Assembly (NCBI RefSeq): GCF_000233715.2
Contig: NC_021184.1
Location: 3,248,001-3,312,000, forward strand
Length of the DNA stretch: 64,000 nucleotides
Reading direction: 5' to 3'
Source: Desulfoscipio gibsoniae DSM 7213
Lineage (GTDB): Bacteria > Bacillota > Desulfotomaculia > Desulfotomaculales > Desulfallaceae
A model generated the notes under the pieces. The model was not told the DNA's origin. It searched no databases and worked only from the letters and a program-made list of their open reading frames with translations. Positions 44,163 through 52,828 of this stretch are shown here, piece after piece. Both the position numbers and the translations under genes were made by a program. The first letter of the stretch is position 1; each line of letters opens with the position of its first letter.

Positions 44163-44390
44163 TTGTCCAATAATGTAAATCCTTTTTCATTGTTCTTAAT
44201 ACTTATTTTGCTGGTCCTTAGTACCGATAGCAAGGCCGACGTCAAACTGGGATTTGTCAGGGGACTGATTGACCAGACATCGCGTTCGCTAGGTATTCTC
44301 CGTGAAGGCATTACAGCCATGAATACCAGTTTTGAACAGGCACGCAGCATGTTCACGAGCATAAACAACGGGCCCGGTGATCCCAAATAA
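44163..44390 (+). CDS. Small membrane protein, unknown
   Basis: 75 aa from TTG, with GGGAGG 8 nt before. It has one hydrophobic helix (NPFSLFLILILLVLST) and a polar amphipathic tail. It ends directly against the convergent ferredoxin gene. Small proteins of this type (NPFSLFLILILL) are common in spore formers; function unknown. Confidence 0.6.
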   Translation: MSNNVNPFSLFLILILLVLSTDSKADVKLGFVRGLIDQTSRSLGILREGITAMNTSFEQARSMFTSINNGPGDPK

Positions 44391-44768
44391 TTAACCGTGA
44401 ATCAAAGTCGGCAGGCATTTGGTACACACCCAAAGGCTTTGCCCCTTTTTACGGCATGGTAAAACTGCAACTTCGTCTTCATTTTTTCCGCAGTTAAAGC
44501 AAGCCTGGGGAATATATGACCCCGGGTTTTGTTTTACATGCATTTCCACCACGTGCTCATCGAAATCTACTGCTTCCCGGTTTTCAACTGTTAATGCACC
44601 TTGGGGACACACACCAATGCAAAAACCAGCCCCGTCACATAATTCTTCTCTTTTCACCTTGGCCTTACCATTTTCAATGGTGATGGCACCTTCCACGCAC
44701 GGACTCACACAAAGCCCACAACCATTACACTTCTCCTCGTCTATTTTAACGATTTGTCTTTTAGCCAT
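44391..44768 (-). CDS. 4Fe-4S dicluster ferredoxin-like protein
   Basis: 125 aa from ATG 44768, after GAGGTGAT. Two cluster motifs occur: CNGCGLCVSPC at about 14-24, and CDGAGFCIGVC about 30 residues later, which has a three-residue gap at its first pair (CDGAGFC, C-x5-C) instead of C-x2-C. The C-terminus has two further CxxC pairs (CFNC, CTKC). Likely an electron carrier in the anaerobic metabolism of the host. Confidence 0.85.
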   Translation of the reverse strand: MAKRQIVKIDEEKCNGCGLCVSPCVEGAITIENGKAKVKREELCDGAGFCIGVCPQGALTVENREAVDFDEHVVEMHVKQNPGSYIPQACFNCGKNEDEVAVLPCRKKGQSLWVCTKCLPTLIHG

Positions 44769-44887
44769 GTTTATCACCTCAACATTTTTTGTTTGCTGCC
44801 TGTTATTAATATATCCCTTCTTGCTGCTGTTTAAAGTAACCCAGCTCGCTGTGTTGCTGTGATATTTCTCACAATAAGGGGTGTATT

Positions 44888-46099
44888 TTATAGCATATAA
44901 TAGTTCAAAACCCGAATCACTGCGGTAATGACATCCTGCACATCCCGGTCAGTCATAGCCGGGTATAAAGGTAGGGTTAAAAGACACTGGTACAGTTCCT
45001 CAGCCCGTGGGCAAAGACTGCCTTCCAAAGTACACACGTCGGGATGGCCTATCCACAGGTAATAGGGATGCAAAAATACCGGAAGGTAATGCACACCTAC
45101 TTCAACATTTTCCGCCCGCAGGGCATGAAATATGTCAGAACGGGAGGCTTTAATATGCTCAAGGCGCAGCGCCAGTAAAAAATAATGCCAGGTGGAGCGA
45201 CCGCGGGGGTTTTGTTCCGGCAGCAACACGGCAGGATGACCGGCCAGCACCTGATTGTACATTTCAGCAATAGCTGTGCGCCGCTCAATAAATTCCTCCG
45301 CCCGGGCCAATTGGGCAATACCCAGGGCTGCCTGCATTTCGGTCATCCGGTAATTGTAGCCCCGGTCCTGCATCTCCACCCGCCAGGGTCCCTCGTTCCT
45401 GGTTAATTTGCGCGGGTTGCTGACCAACCCATTTTCCCGGAATATCATCATCCACTCATAAAGTTCCTCCGAGTTGGTGGTTACCACGCCACCCTCCCCC
45501 GTATAACAATGCTGGGGATCACTAAAACTAAAAACCGTCAGGTCACTTAACGCGCCTATCTTTTTACCGTCGTACTCACCGCCCAAAGCGTGGGCGGCAT
45601 CCTCGATAACAATGAGGTTATTGTCCCGGGCCAGCTTGTGCAGTGCATCCAGGTCACAGGGATTACCTGCAAAGTGCACCGGTATCAGTGCCTCGGTGCG
45701 ACTGCTTATTTTTGATGCCACTGCCCCGGGATTAATATTGAAAGTAGCGCTGTTTATATCGGCAAAGGTATGAATACCCCCTTGGTATAAAATACAATTG
45801 GCAGTGGCAGGATGGGTCAGCGGTGAAGTAATAACTTCCTCTTCGTGGCCCACCGCGGCTGACATTAGAGCAACATGCAGGCCGGCCGCACCTGAGGATA
45901 ATGCCACAGCATACCTGGCACCCACATATTCGGCCACAGCCCTTTCGAATCTCTGCACAGTTTCACCACATCCCAACCTACCCCCACGCAGCACCTCGGT
46001 TACGGCTTGTATATCGTTATCATCCACAGCAGCCCCGGCCAGGGGCAAAAGATGTTCACATACTGGTTTTCCCCCGTAAATAGCAGGTTTATCGCTCAT
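44888..46099 (-). CDS. DegT/DnrJ/EryC1/StrS family protein lacking PLP lysine
   Basis: 403 aa, fold type I. SSGAAGLHVALM, EVITSPLTHPATANCIL, VIEDAAHALGGEYDGKKIG and TGEGGVVTTNSEEL fit the DegT aminotransferase family. At the position of the Schiff-base lysine (FHPxKxxTTGEGG in typical members) it has FSDPQHCYTGEGG, i.e. Gln at residue 196. Normal transamination is unlikely; either non-catalytic sugar binding or ColD-like chemistry (which uses His) is possible. AGGAGG precedes the ATG. No nucleotide-sugar genes adjacent. Confidence 0.88.
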   Translation of the reverse strand: MSDKPAIYGGKPVCEHLLPLAGAAVDDNDIQAVTEVLRGGRLGCGETVQRFERAVAEYVGARYAVALSSGAAGLHVALMSAAVGHEEEVITSPLTHPATANCILYQGGIHTFADINSATFNINPGAVASKISSRTEALIPVHFAGNPCDLDALHKLARDNNLIVIEDAAHALGGEYDGKKIGALSDLTVFSFSDPQHCYTGEGGVVTTNSEELYEWMMIFRENGLVSNPRKLTRNEGPWRVEMQDRGYNYRMTEMQAALGIAQLARAEEFIERRTAIAEMYNQVLAGHPAVLLPEQNPRGRSTWHYFLLALRLEHIKASRSDIFHALRAENVEVGVHYLPVFLHPYYLWIGHPDVCTLEGSLCPRAEELYQCLLTLPLYPAMTDRDVQDVITAVIRVLNYYML

Positions 46100-46193
46100 T
46101 TTATACCTCCTAAAAAAATCAGGCGCAATTAGGCCTGTTAATTAATGATGTTCCCGGCAAATATATTATTAGCATATTTCACGGGAGTAGAAA

Positions 46194-47582
46194 ATGACTA
46201 TTTCGAAAAAAAGCGAACTGCTTACCAGCATTTTACTTGCTATGACAGGTGCTGTGCTCTTAGTCAGCCTGTTCGGGTATATGCGGTTTAATATTGATGC
46301 ATTGCAGTTCAGAGTGACAGTTCAGTTTAATGAAAAAGGCTATACCGAAGTTGAAATACCGCCCCTGGGCACCGTACGGGCTCACACTCACACAGCACCG
46401 CTGCTAGTTTCCGTGCGTTTGGAAAATATTGACTTGCAGCTAATTCAACGACTGCTTAGTGACACCACGGAGCGCAATGAAGTTGTCGAGCAAAGTAAAA
46501 CTGTACTGCAACAGGTGGCCGTCATATTTGTCATCAAACTTATAGGTCTGGCCATGCTGGGTGGAGCACTGGGCGTGTTTCTAACACGCAAAGGGAACTT
46601 AAAAAAATATATCATAGGTTCGCTGACCGGTAGTATAACGGCGGGCGTTTTACTAGCTGCTGCCTATTTAACTTACGATATCAGTGCCTTTCGCAACCCA
46701 CAATATACCGGAGTGCTTCGTGTGGCCCCATGGATGGTCGGCCTGGCCCAGGAAACCTTTGGTAAGATTGAAACAGTAGGAGAAAATCTAGAAATAATTG
46801 CAAAAAACCTCAATTTACTTTATGAACGGTTGGATAATCTTCAGCCACTGGGCGAGACTACTGATGAGTTTAAAATACTGCATGTTTCCGATTTACATAA
46901 TAACCCGGCGGGTATGGATTTCGTACTGCGGGTAGCCGATTTGTTCGGCGCGGATATGATCATTGATACGGGAGATATCAGCGATTTTGGTACTCCCCTG
47001 GAAGCACTCCTGCTGGAACAATTAAACCATATTGACATACCTTACTTTTTCATTCCCGGCAATCATGATGCGCCAGCCATTATAGATAGAATGAATCAAA
47101 TCCCTAACGTAACCGTGGTAAACGGTTTAGTGGAAAAAAACGGATTATTGTTTTACGGAGTGCCCGATCCATCCTCAGCAGATAATACAGTGATACCAAG
47201 TGATCTAAGCATCATTCCCAGGCTGACTCAGCAAGTCGTGAATAGAATTGATCAAATTGCACCCGGAGTGGATATAGCACTGCTGCATAATGACAAAATG
47301 GCCCGCGCACTGGCCGGTCATGTACCGGTAATACTTTTCGGGCACAATCACCGGATGGCGATAACCCAGCAAGAAGGCAGCATTTTGGTGAACGCGGGCA
47401 CCTCCGGAGCAGCGGGCTTGCGCGGTCTGCAAACCACGCAAATACCTTACTCAGTGGTGCTGCTGCACTTTCGCCCTGACGAAAATGGTCAAAACCGCCT
47501 GGTAGCGGCGGATGCTATTTCAGTAAGCAACCTGGAACAGGGTTTCACCCTGGACAGAAGAAGGTTTGACATTGGAGAATAA
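46194..47582 (+). CDS. Membrane-anchored metallophosphoesterase
   Basis: 462 aa. A helix near 10-30, another pair near 100-120 and 135-165, then a calcineurin-like phosphoesterase domain from about residue 225: HVSDLHNNP, IDTGDISDFG, PGNHDAP, LHND and GHNHRM provide the metal ligands. A C-terminal 60-residue segment follows. GGGAGTAG precedes the ATG. Active domain probably cytosolic or extracellular; topology is not certain. Substrate unknown. Confidence 0.85.
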   Translation: MTISKKSELLTSILLAMTGAVLLVSLFGYMRFNIDALQFRVTVQFNEKGYTEVEIPPLGTVRAHTHTAPLLVSVRLENIDLQLIQRLLSDTTERNEVVEQSKTVLQQVAVIFVIKLIGLAMLGGALGVFLTRKGNLKKYIIGSLTGSITAGVLLAAAYLTYDISAFRNPQYTGVLRVAPWMVGLAQETFGKIETVGENLEIIAKNLNLLYERLDNLQPLGETTDEFKILHVSDLHNNPAGMDFVLRVADLFGADMIIDTGDISDFGTPLEALLLEQLNHIDIPYFFIPGNHDAPAIIDRMNQIPNVTVVNGLVEKNGLLFYGVPDPSSADNTVIPSDLSIIPRLTQQVVNRIDQIAPGVDIALLHNDKMARALAGHVPVILFGHNHRMAITQQEGSILVNAGTSGAAGLRGLQTTQIPYSVVLLHFRPDENGQNRLVAADAISVSNLEQGFTLDRRRFDIGE

Positions 47583-47804
47583 TCAGCTGCCTCTTAAAGC
47601 AGCCTTTCGGCAACATTTAATATTTCACTACAAGCAGGTTTTTTTCGTTTAATACAGAAATAATTTACAGCGGATATTAAAATTTAGTAAAGATTTCAAA
47701 CGCCTGGTACCAAACGGTTCGAATTAAAACTGTCATATTGTTAAGTAACGATACCGGCACGGAAAGGGTACCGCTACATTACAAAAAGGAGAGTGAAATT
47801 TTTA

Positions 47805-48989
47805 ATGCCCATAGCGCAAAAAATAGAAAGTTCTTTATCTGCTTCATCCTGGATCCGTAGAATGTTTGAAGAAGGGGAAAAATTGCGCAAAATCCATGGA
47901 GCGGACAAGGTATATGATTATACCCTGGGCAACCCCAACGTAGAACCACCTGAAGCATTCCACCGGGAACTACAAAGGATCGCAAACAACCCCATACCGG
48001 GCATGCACAGGTACATGAGCAACGCAGGTTACGATGAAACCAGGCAAGCTATTGCAGATGTGCTGGCCGAAGAAACAGGGCGGGAAGTAACCGCAGGTCA
48101 TATTGTCATGACCTGCGGGGCCGGCGGCGGGCTCAACGTAGTTTTAAAAACACTGCTTAACCCCGGCGAGGAAGTCATCGTGACCACCCCTTATTTTGTG
48201 GAATATGGTTTTTATGTGGACAACCATGGTGGCAAGATAAAAGAAGTGCCCACCTCCGCTGGTTTTCAACTGGACCCGGCAGCCATAGTAGACGCCATTG
48301 GGCCTCAAACCCGGGCTATCATCATCAATTCGCCCAATAATCCCTCGGGAGTGATTTACCCGGCGGAAACACTGTCCACCCTGGGCCGGTTGCTGGAGGA
48401 AAAGGAAAAAGAACTGGGCCAAGCCGTTTACGTAATTTCCGACGAGCCATACGCTAAAATTGTGTATGATGATGCTGCTGTGCCCAACGTATTTAACTAT
48501 ATTAAAAACTCCTTTATAGTTACTTCTCACAGCAAGGATTTGGCACTGCCCGGTGAGCGCATCGGCTACATCGCCATAAACCCGGACATTTCCGATACTG
48601 AGCTTATCTTTAACGGGTTGCTGTTCTGCAACCGTACCCTGGGTTTCGTCAACGCCCCCGCGTTAATGCAGCGTTTGATCACGCCACTGCAGCGGGAAAG
48701 CGTGAATATTGATGATTACAGGGAAAAAAGAGATATTATTTATAACCACCTCACCAAGCTGGGATTTGAAGTAACCAAACCAATGGGCGCGTTTTACTTC
48801 TTCCCCCGCTGCCCCATTGAAGACGATGTAGAGTTTGTAAGCCGAGCTCAAAAATATAATTTACTTCTCGTTCCCGGCAGCGGATTTGGACTGCCGGGCT
48901 ATTTCAGACTTTCTTACTGTATTGATATACAGATTATCAAAAACTCGCTGCCAGCTTTCACTGAACTGGCCAAGGAATTTATTTTATAA
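47805..48989 (+). CDS. PLP-dependent aminotransferase (aspartate aminotransferase family)
   Basis: 394 aa, class I. YTLGNPNVEPPEAFHRELQ, MTCGAGGGLNVVLKTL, SPNNPSG with Asn near residue 179, SDEPYAKIVYDD, and the Schiff-base Lys at residue 244 in SHSKDLALPGERIGY. PGSGFGLPGYFRLSYC holds the C-terminal Arg. It likely transaminates aspartate or another amino acid. ATG 47805 is preferred over GTG 47793, as AGGAGA lies just before the GTG. Confidence 0.9.
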   Translation: MPIAQKIESSLSASSWIRRMFEEGEKLRKIHGADKVYDYTLGNPNVEPPEAFHRELQRIANNPIPGMHRYMSNAGYDETRQAIADVLAEETGREVTAGHIVMTCGAGGGLNVVLKTLLNPGEEVIVTTPYFVEYGFYVDNHGGKIKEVPTSAGFQLDPAAIVDAIGPQTRAIIINSPNNPSGVIYPAETLSTLGRLLEEKEKELGQAVYVISDEPYAKIVYDDAAVPNVFNYIKNSFIVTSHSKDLALPGERIGYIAINPDISDTELIFNGLLFCNRTLGFVNAPALMQRLITPLQRESVNIDDYREKRDIIYNHLTKLGFEVTKPMGAFYFFPRCPIEDDVEFVSRAQKYNLLLVPGSGFGLPGYFRLSYCIDIQIIKNSLPAFTELAKEFIL

Positions 48990-49063
48990 AACAGGACAGG
49001 CCACCTTCACCCTTCAGTTGGTTATAACTTTTAAACCTACCCAAGCATAATTTATAAGACAAC

Positions 49064-49103
49064 AAAAAAGGGCGGCATCTTCCATTTATGAAAGTTGCCG
49101 CCC
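49064..49103 (-). terminator. Terminator of the 54-aa gene
   Basis: GGGCGGCA/TGCCGCCC with a long arm and T run TTTTTTG on the minus strand, 82 bp past the stop at 49186. Confidence 0.8.
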
Positions 49104-49185
49104 GCATCAATGACCAACCAGCACAACTTACAGGAAAACAAAATTAAATTTGTACCTGAAACTAACCCTCAGCACACATCTGACC

Positions 49186-49350
49186 TTAAAAACCGTATTT
49201 TTTCTGTTTGGTAGTCAAGTTATTAGGCGGGGTCTTATAGGGGTTTTGCCGCAGAGCTTCGCCCTGCTCATCCTTGTCCCACAACCGGCGAGGGGATTCT
49301 TCATGTACCAGCTCATGCTTAAAGGTTTTCTTATTATCGGGCATGCCCAT
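49186..49350 (-). CDS. Small unknown protein, about 54 aa
   Basis: The frame from ATG 49350 reads MGMPDNKKTFKHELVHEESP, then RRLWDKDEQGEALRQNPYKT and PPNNLTTKQKKYGF. AGGTGG lies 5 nt before that ATG. The protein is charged and soluble. A terminator follows. Both features mark a real small gene missed by length cut-offs. No family recognised. Confidence 0.62.
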   Translation of the reverse strand: MGMPDNKKTFKHELVHEESPRRLWDKDEQGEALRQNPYKTPPNNLTTKQKKYGF

Positions 49351-49408
49351 CATCACCACCTGTTCGTATTTATATTAGCTTTCCTTTACCTACTTTAGCT
49401 GATACAAT

Positions 49409-49440
49409 GAAAAAATCCCCGGGGAAAGCAATTCCGGGGA
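49409..49440 (-). terminator. Terminator of the 109-aa gene
   Basis: TCCCCGG/CCGGGGA, 11-nt loop, then TTTTTTC on the minus strand. Confidence 0.8.
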
Positions 49441-49492
49441 GATCTGAACTCAAGCTGCAAATACTTCTATAAGCTGCACAATGGCATGCTTG

Positions 49493-49822
49493 TTATTCAT
49501 CCTCAGTTAACAATATAACCTTCTCATGCATATGCATATTTAACTGTTCCAACACTTTTTTAAGTGATTCGGCGTCCTTAAGATAAAATCCACTTTCCCA
49601 TCGATCAATAAGGTAAGTAATAAATTCCATGTAACCGTTAATCATAGTCAATGTATACAAATCTTTGAAACGGTTATTACTTACCGGTTGGCAATTGTGC
49701 ACGGAAGAATTTTTATGGGTCAGTGTAAAATTGGACAATGTTTCATCGTCCCTGGCCCAGGTAAGGATTCCTTCATGAACAGCAACTTCTTCTCCGCAAA
49801 TATCGCAAACAAACCTGGACAT
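49493..49822 (-). CDS. Unknown protein with CxxC motif
   Basis: 109 aa. CDICGEEVAV at the start and HNC near residue 40 suggest a zinc site. The middle (LYTLTMINGYMEFITYLIDRW) is aromatic and the end acidic. A weak GGGGGCGG ribosome site lies before ATG 49822. Unknown function. Confidence 0.65.
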   Translation of the reverse strand: MSRFVCDICGEEVAVHEGILTWARDDETLSNFTLTHKNSSVHNCQPVSNNRFKDLYTLTMINGYMEFITYLIDRWESGFYLKDAESLKKVLEQLNMHMHEKVILLTEDE

Positions 49823-49992
49823 CAAATATATCCGCCCCCTTGAAAAAAAGACATAACAATTTCCCTATGTTATAATATATCATAACACCGGCAGGGTAAC
49901 CAGAACCTAAATAAGGTATCATCTTTATTTCCGGCTGCCACCGGTTGCTGCATTCTTAAACTGATTTATCCCTTGGGAGGTCCTAACTTAAC

Positions 49993-50841
49993 ATGCTGCA
50001 ATGGTACATTGAAGACGCAGGGGGCGGATGCAGGGCATTTTCTGAAGTGCTGGTACTGGTATGCGAACAGCCCCGGCTTATCTATCAAAGGTTTTTACCG
50101 CTGACCTGGGACAATAAAATGAGCATGGAAGAGATAGCCTGTAGAAAGGTACTTGAAATGATGAGGGAAGCAGGGGTCAAACGGGATGACTACCTGTACG
50201 TATGCTCCGGCAACATTTTTTTCGGGCTGCATAAATGGCTCACTGAAAACGGTTACCATTGGGAAACGGCCAAAATGGAAGGCCTGGCCCATGAGGTGGC
50301 CGAAAACACTTTTCAGCAACAAATTATATCAGCAGGCTTTCCCGCCGAGATACGGCTTGAAGAACGCAACTACCGGGACTATTACCGGCAGGTTGATGCA
50401 TGGATAAAAGAAAATGCCACCCGTATTCAATATATAAAGGATATGAAAGTACGGTGTAAACCCGCCCGCCTCCGCTACCTGCTCAAAGGCAATGCCGGCA
50501 GTGCCCGCACCTGCTCCCACTGCCGCAAAAAAATATTGCCCTACAGTCCCATGGTTCAGTATCGTTTCAGGGAATTTGGCAAAAAAAAGAGCCGTTATTA
50601 TCATCCCGATTGTTCACCGGTCAAACCGCACAAAAATAAACTGCAACAAGCACGCATTGATTGGCAAGGTGAAGTGCTTAACGGTGTAATTTTACCGACC
50701 CGGGAAACTCAACCCTGTAAAATTTGCGGCCAGGATGTTCCTACCGGCACCAAAGCAGTACACGCCCGCAGGGACAGAGAATTAATTTTTGGCCACCCGA
50801 ATTGTTTTAAAAGCTTGAACAAAGATACGTGTACTGAATAA
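49993..50841 (+). CDS. Unknown protein with two Zn-binding-like clusters
   Basis: 282 aa. The N-terminal 150 residues resemble a RNase-H-like fold by layout only (DDYLYVCSGNIFFGLHKWL, then WETAKMEGLAHEVAE). The C-terminal half has CSHCRKKILPYSPM with HPDC, and CKICGQDVPTGT with HPNC, two parallel four-ligand (C-x2-C ... H-x2-C) sites. GGGAGG precedes the ATG. No family recognised. Confidence 0.65.
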   Translation: MLQWYIEDAGGGCRAFSEVLVLVCEQPRLIYQRFLPLTWDNKMSMEEIACRKVLEMMREAGVKRDDYLYVCSGNIFFGLHKWLTENGYHWETAKMEGLAHEVAENTFQQQIISAGFPAEIRLEERNYRDYYRQVDAWIKENATRIQYIKDMKVRCKPARLRYLLKGNAGSARTCSHCRKKILPYSPMVQYRFREFGKKKSRYYHPDCSPVKPHKNKLQQARIDWQGEVLNGVILPTRETQPCKICGQDVPTGTKAVHARRDRELIFGHPNCFKSLNKDTCTE

Positions 50842-50848
50842 TATTAAA

Positions 50849-51571
50849 TTAGCATGAAGTAATTAACCGGGGCGTAAAGTTAAGGTAATCAGCGCTGGTC
50901 AGGTGGAAATTTATGCCCCAGGCCTGATCAGGCAGCCGGTAACGGCAGGCTTTGGCATGCAGGTGACCGTATATCACCGTCTTAACTTCATATTTTTGAA
51001 ATAACTCAATAAAACCCGAATAGTCATGTTTTTCATTGGTGGGCATATAATGCATCACAACGATTTTAGGGCCGTTATCGACACTTTGCAATGAATTCTC
51101 CAGCCTGATCAATTCCCGGCGATATATTTTCTCGTCTTCTTCTTTAAAATAAGCGCCATTGGGGCAAAGCCAGCCCCGGGTGCCACAAATATTGACCCCT
51201 TCCAATTTAACATGATCGTTTTGAATTAATTGCACGTTGGACGGCACCGCTTCCCTGGCACGGGAAATGCTCTGCCACCAGTAATCATGATTGCCCTGTA
51301 CACAAACCAAACGCCCCGGTAACAATCCCAGATAATCAAAATCCGGGCCGGCTTCATCAAGTCGCATGGCCCATGATATATCCCCCGGCACCAACACTAA
51401 ATCATCTTCTTTGACCAACCGGTGCCAATTTTCATAAATCCTGCGGGCATGATTATGCCAGGCCTTGTCCAATTCAACCATGGGCTTATACTCCTGGTTT
51501 TTATCCCAATTATCCACATGCAGGGCACCCAAAAAAGACAGGTGCAAATCAGCAATGGCAAATATCCTCAA
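50849..51571 (-). CDS. Cytosolic metallophosphoesterase
   Basis: 240 aa. IADLHLS, VPGDISWAM, GNHDYWW, VVMHYMPT and YGHLHAKACRYRL provide the calcineurin-type metal ligands. Similar to a family of predicted phosphohydrolases in Firmicutes (COG1768). TTG start after GGGGG. The substrate is unknown. Confidence 0.87.
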   Translation of the reverse strand: MRIFAIADLHLSFLGALHVDNWDKNQEYKPMVELDKAWHNHARRIYENWHRLVKEDDLVLVPGDISWAMRLDEAGPDFDYLGLLPGRLVCVQGNHDYWWQSISRAREAVPSNVQLIQNDHVKLEGVNICGTRGWLCPNGAYFKEEDEKIYRRELIRLENSLQSVDNGPKIVVMHYMPTNEKHDYSGFIELFQKYEVKTVIYGHLHAKACRYRLPDQAWGINFHLTSADYLNFTPRLITSC

Positions 51572-51987
51572 TTAAATATCCCCCTGTAAGCTCCCTATAA
51601 ATATTTTCCTGTAGAGAAGTGATGATTATTCTTTTCGCCTATCAGGATAATTATTCCTGCATTAATACTTGCTATCATGATAAGTTACCGTATTGAGGAG
51701 CATCTGGCCAATAAAAAAAGAAAACACACAAAACAGGTTTCCTTAACAGCATAAACATCTATTCTAAAATGTAACCGTGAAACAAGTAACCCCCACTACG
51801 GGGGTTACTTTGTATACCGGTTTTTTTAAAAAGCTGCTAGCTTACTTAACGATATCGTTACTTTCAGCCACCTGGGAAGCTTCCCGCCGGGTATAGCCGA
51901 GGGATTTTCAGTAAAATTTCAAAAATAAGGTAACAAATTTCCCCTCATGCCTATATATTGGTAGCAAATAAAAAAGGAGGAATATTA
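51572..51987. other. Intergenic region with a 10-bp hairpin
   Basis: No gene seen. AGTAACCCCC/GGGGGTTACT at 51785-51809 could be a terminator. A structured G+C-rich stretch at 51860-51905 (CTGGGAAGCTTCCCGCCGGG) might be part of an untranslated leader of the next gene but matches no riboswitch I know. Confidence 0.4.
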
Positions 51988-52155
51988 ATGGGATATGGTA
52001 CTGGTTCCGCACCACCCCCGGGTAAACCCGGAAAGGGTGCCAAACCACCCTTTGGCAAACCATCAAAAGGCAAAATCAACACACCTGGTAAACCTGTTCA
52101 AAAGCCATCTAAGCCAGGCAAACCTGTCAAAGGCAAAGCGCCTTGGAGCAAGTAA
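51988..52155 (+). CDS. Small Pro/Lys/Gly-rich protein
   Basis: 55 aa made of repeats such as PGKPGKGAKPPFGKPSKGK and KPSKPGKPVKGKAP. Very basic, disordered. AAAAGGAGG before ATG 51988 is an excellent site and a strong terminator follows, so it is expressed. It may bind nucleic acid or a polyanionic surface. Unknown function. Confidence 0.7.
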   Translation: MGYGTGSAPPPGKPGKGAKPPFGKPSKGKINTPGKPVQKPSKPGKPVKGKAPWSK

Positions 52156-52166
52156 GATGTAATCAA

Positions 52167-52216
52167 ACATGTATACCCGGGAAATATTCATCCCGGGTAT
52201 GCATGTTTATTTTTTG
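52167..52216 (+). terminator. Terminator of the Pro/Lys-rich gene
   Basis: ATACCCGGGA/TCCCGGGTAT, 10 bp perfect, extending to about 16 bp with a mismatch, then TTTATTTTTTG. Confidence 0.85.
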
Positions 52217-52240
52217 TTAGTAGGTAAAGCAGAATGAGGA

Positions 52241-52747
52241 TCAGAAAACGCGTAAGCGATCAATAACCAACCGGTCAGTGGGAAAAGCCAGGGGCGGACA
52301 ATCTGACAAGTCAAAATAAGCCACGTAGTCCAAATCATCTCCTGCCAGAAGCTCCCCGCCGGTTACCCTGGCCCAAAACCAGATACCCACGGTATGTTTT
52401 TCCGGATCATGAAAATTAGACTGTACCGTATACACCCCTAACGGCTCTATATCTAGATTGGTTTCCTCTTTAAACTCGCGCCGCACTGCATGGTATACAT
52501 CTTCATCATATTCCACATAACCGCAGGGAATACACCATAAACCCGCGTATTTCCCTCCAGTTCTGCGTCCCAAGAGAATTTGCTTTTGAGCATTTAAAAC
52601 AATAGCGGCCACACCCACCACCGGGTTTTCATAAAAAATATACCGGCATACATCGCAAATAAGCCGGGGCCGTTCATCTTTGATATGATAACTCAGTTTC
52701 CCCCCGCACTTTGGACAAAAGTAAAATCTTTGCTCCTTGATAGTCAA
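52241..52747 (-). CDS. NUDIX hydrolase with N-terminal zinc ribbon
   Basis: 168 aa. Residues 11-37 hold CPKCGG ... CDVC, a zinc ribbon. The Nudix box runs as GYVEYDEDVYHAVRREFKEE with Asn where Gly is usual near its end. Architecture matches NudC/NADH-pyrophosphatase-like or ADP-ribose hydrolases. TTG start with GGGAGTGAAG. Cleaves a nucleoside diphosphate linked compound. Confidence 0.87.
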   Translation of the reverse strand: MTIKEQRFYFCPKCGGKLSYHIKDERPRLICDVCRYIFYENPVVGVAAIVLNAQKQILLGRRTGGKYAGLWCIPCGYVEYDEDVYHAVRREFKEETNLDIEPLGVYTVQSNFHDPEKHTVGIWFWARVTGGELLAGDDLDYVAYFDLSDCPPLAFPTDRLVIDRLRVF

Positions 52748-52828
52748 CGTTTACTTCACTCCCCGCCGCCCGGTGGTGTTTATTGTGCACCAAATTACCG
52801 GGTTTGGCTGCTGATTTAATAATTGTTT

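Noticed and set aside
51860-51905. Riboswitch-like leader before the Pro/Lys-rich gene
   Set aside because: The short G+C-rich block does not match conserved cores of c-di-GMP, c-di-AMP, SAM or other classes I can recall.
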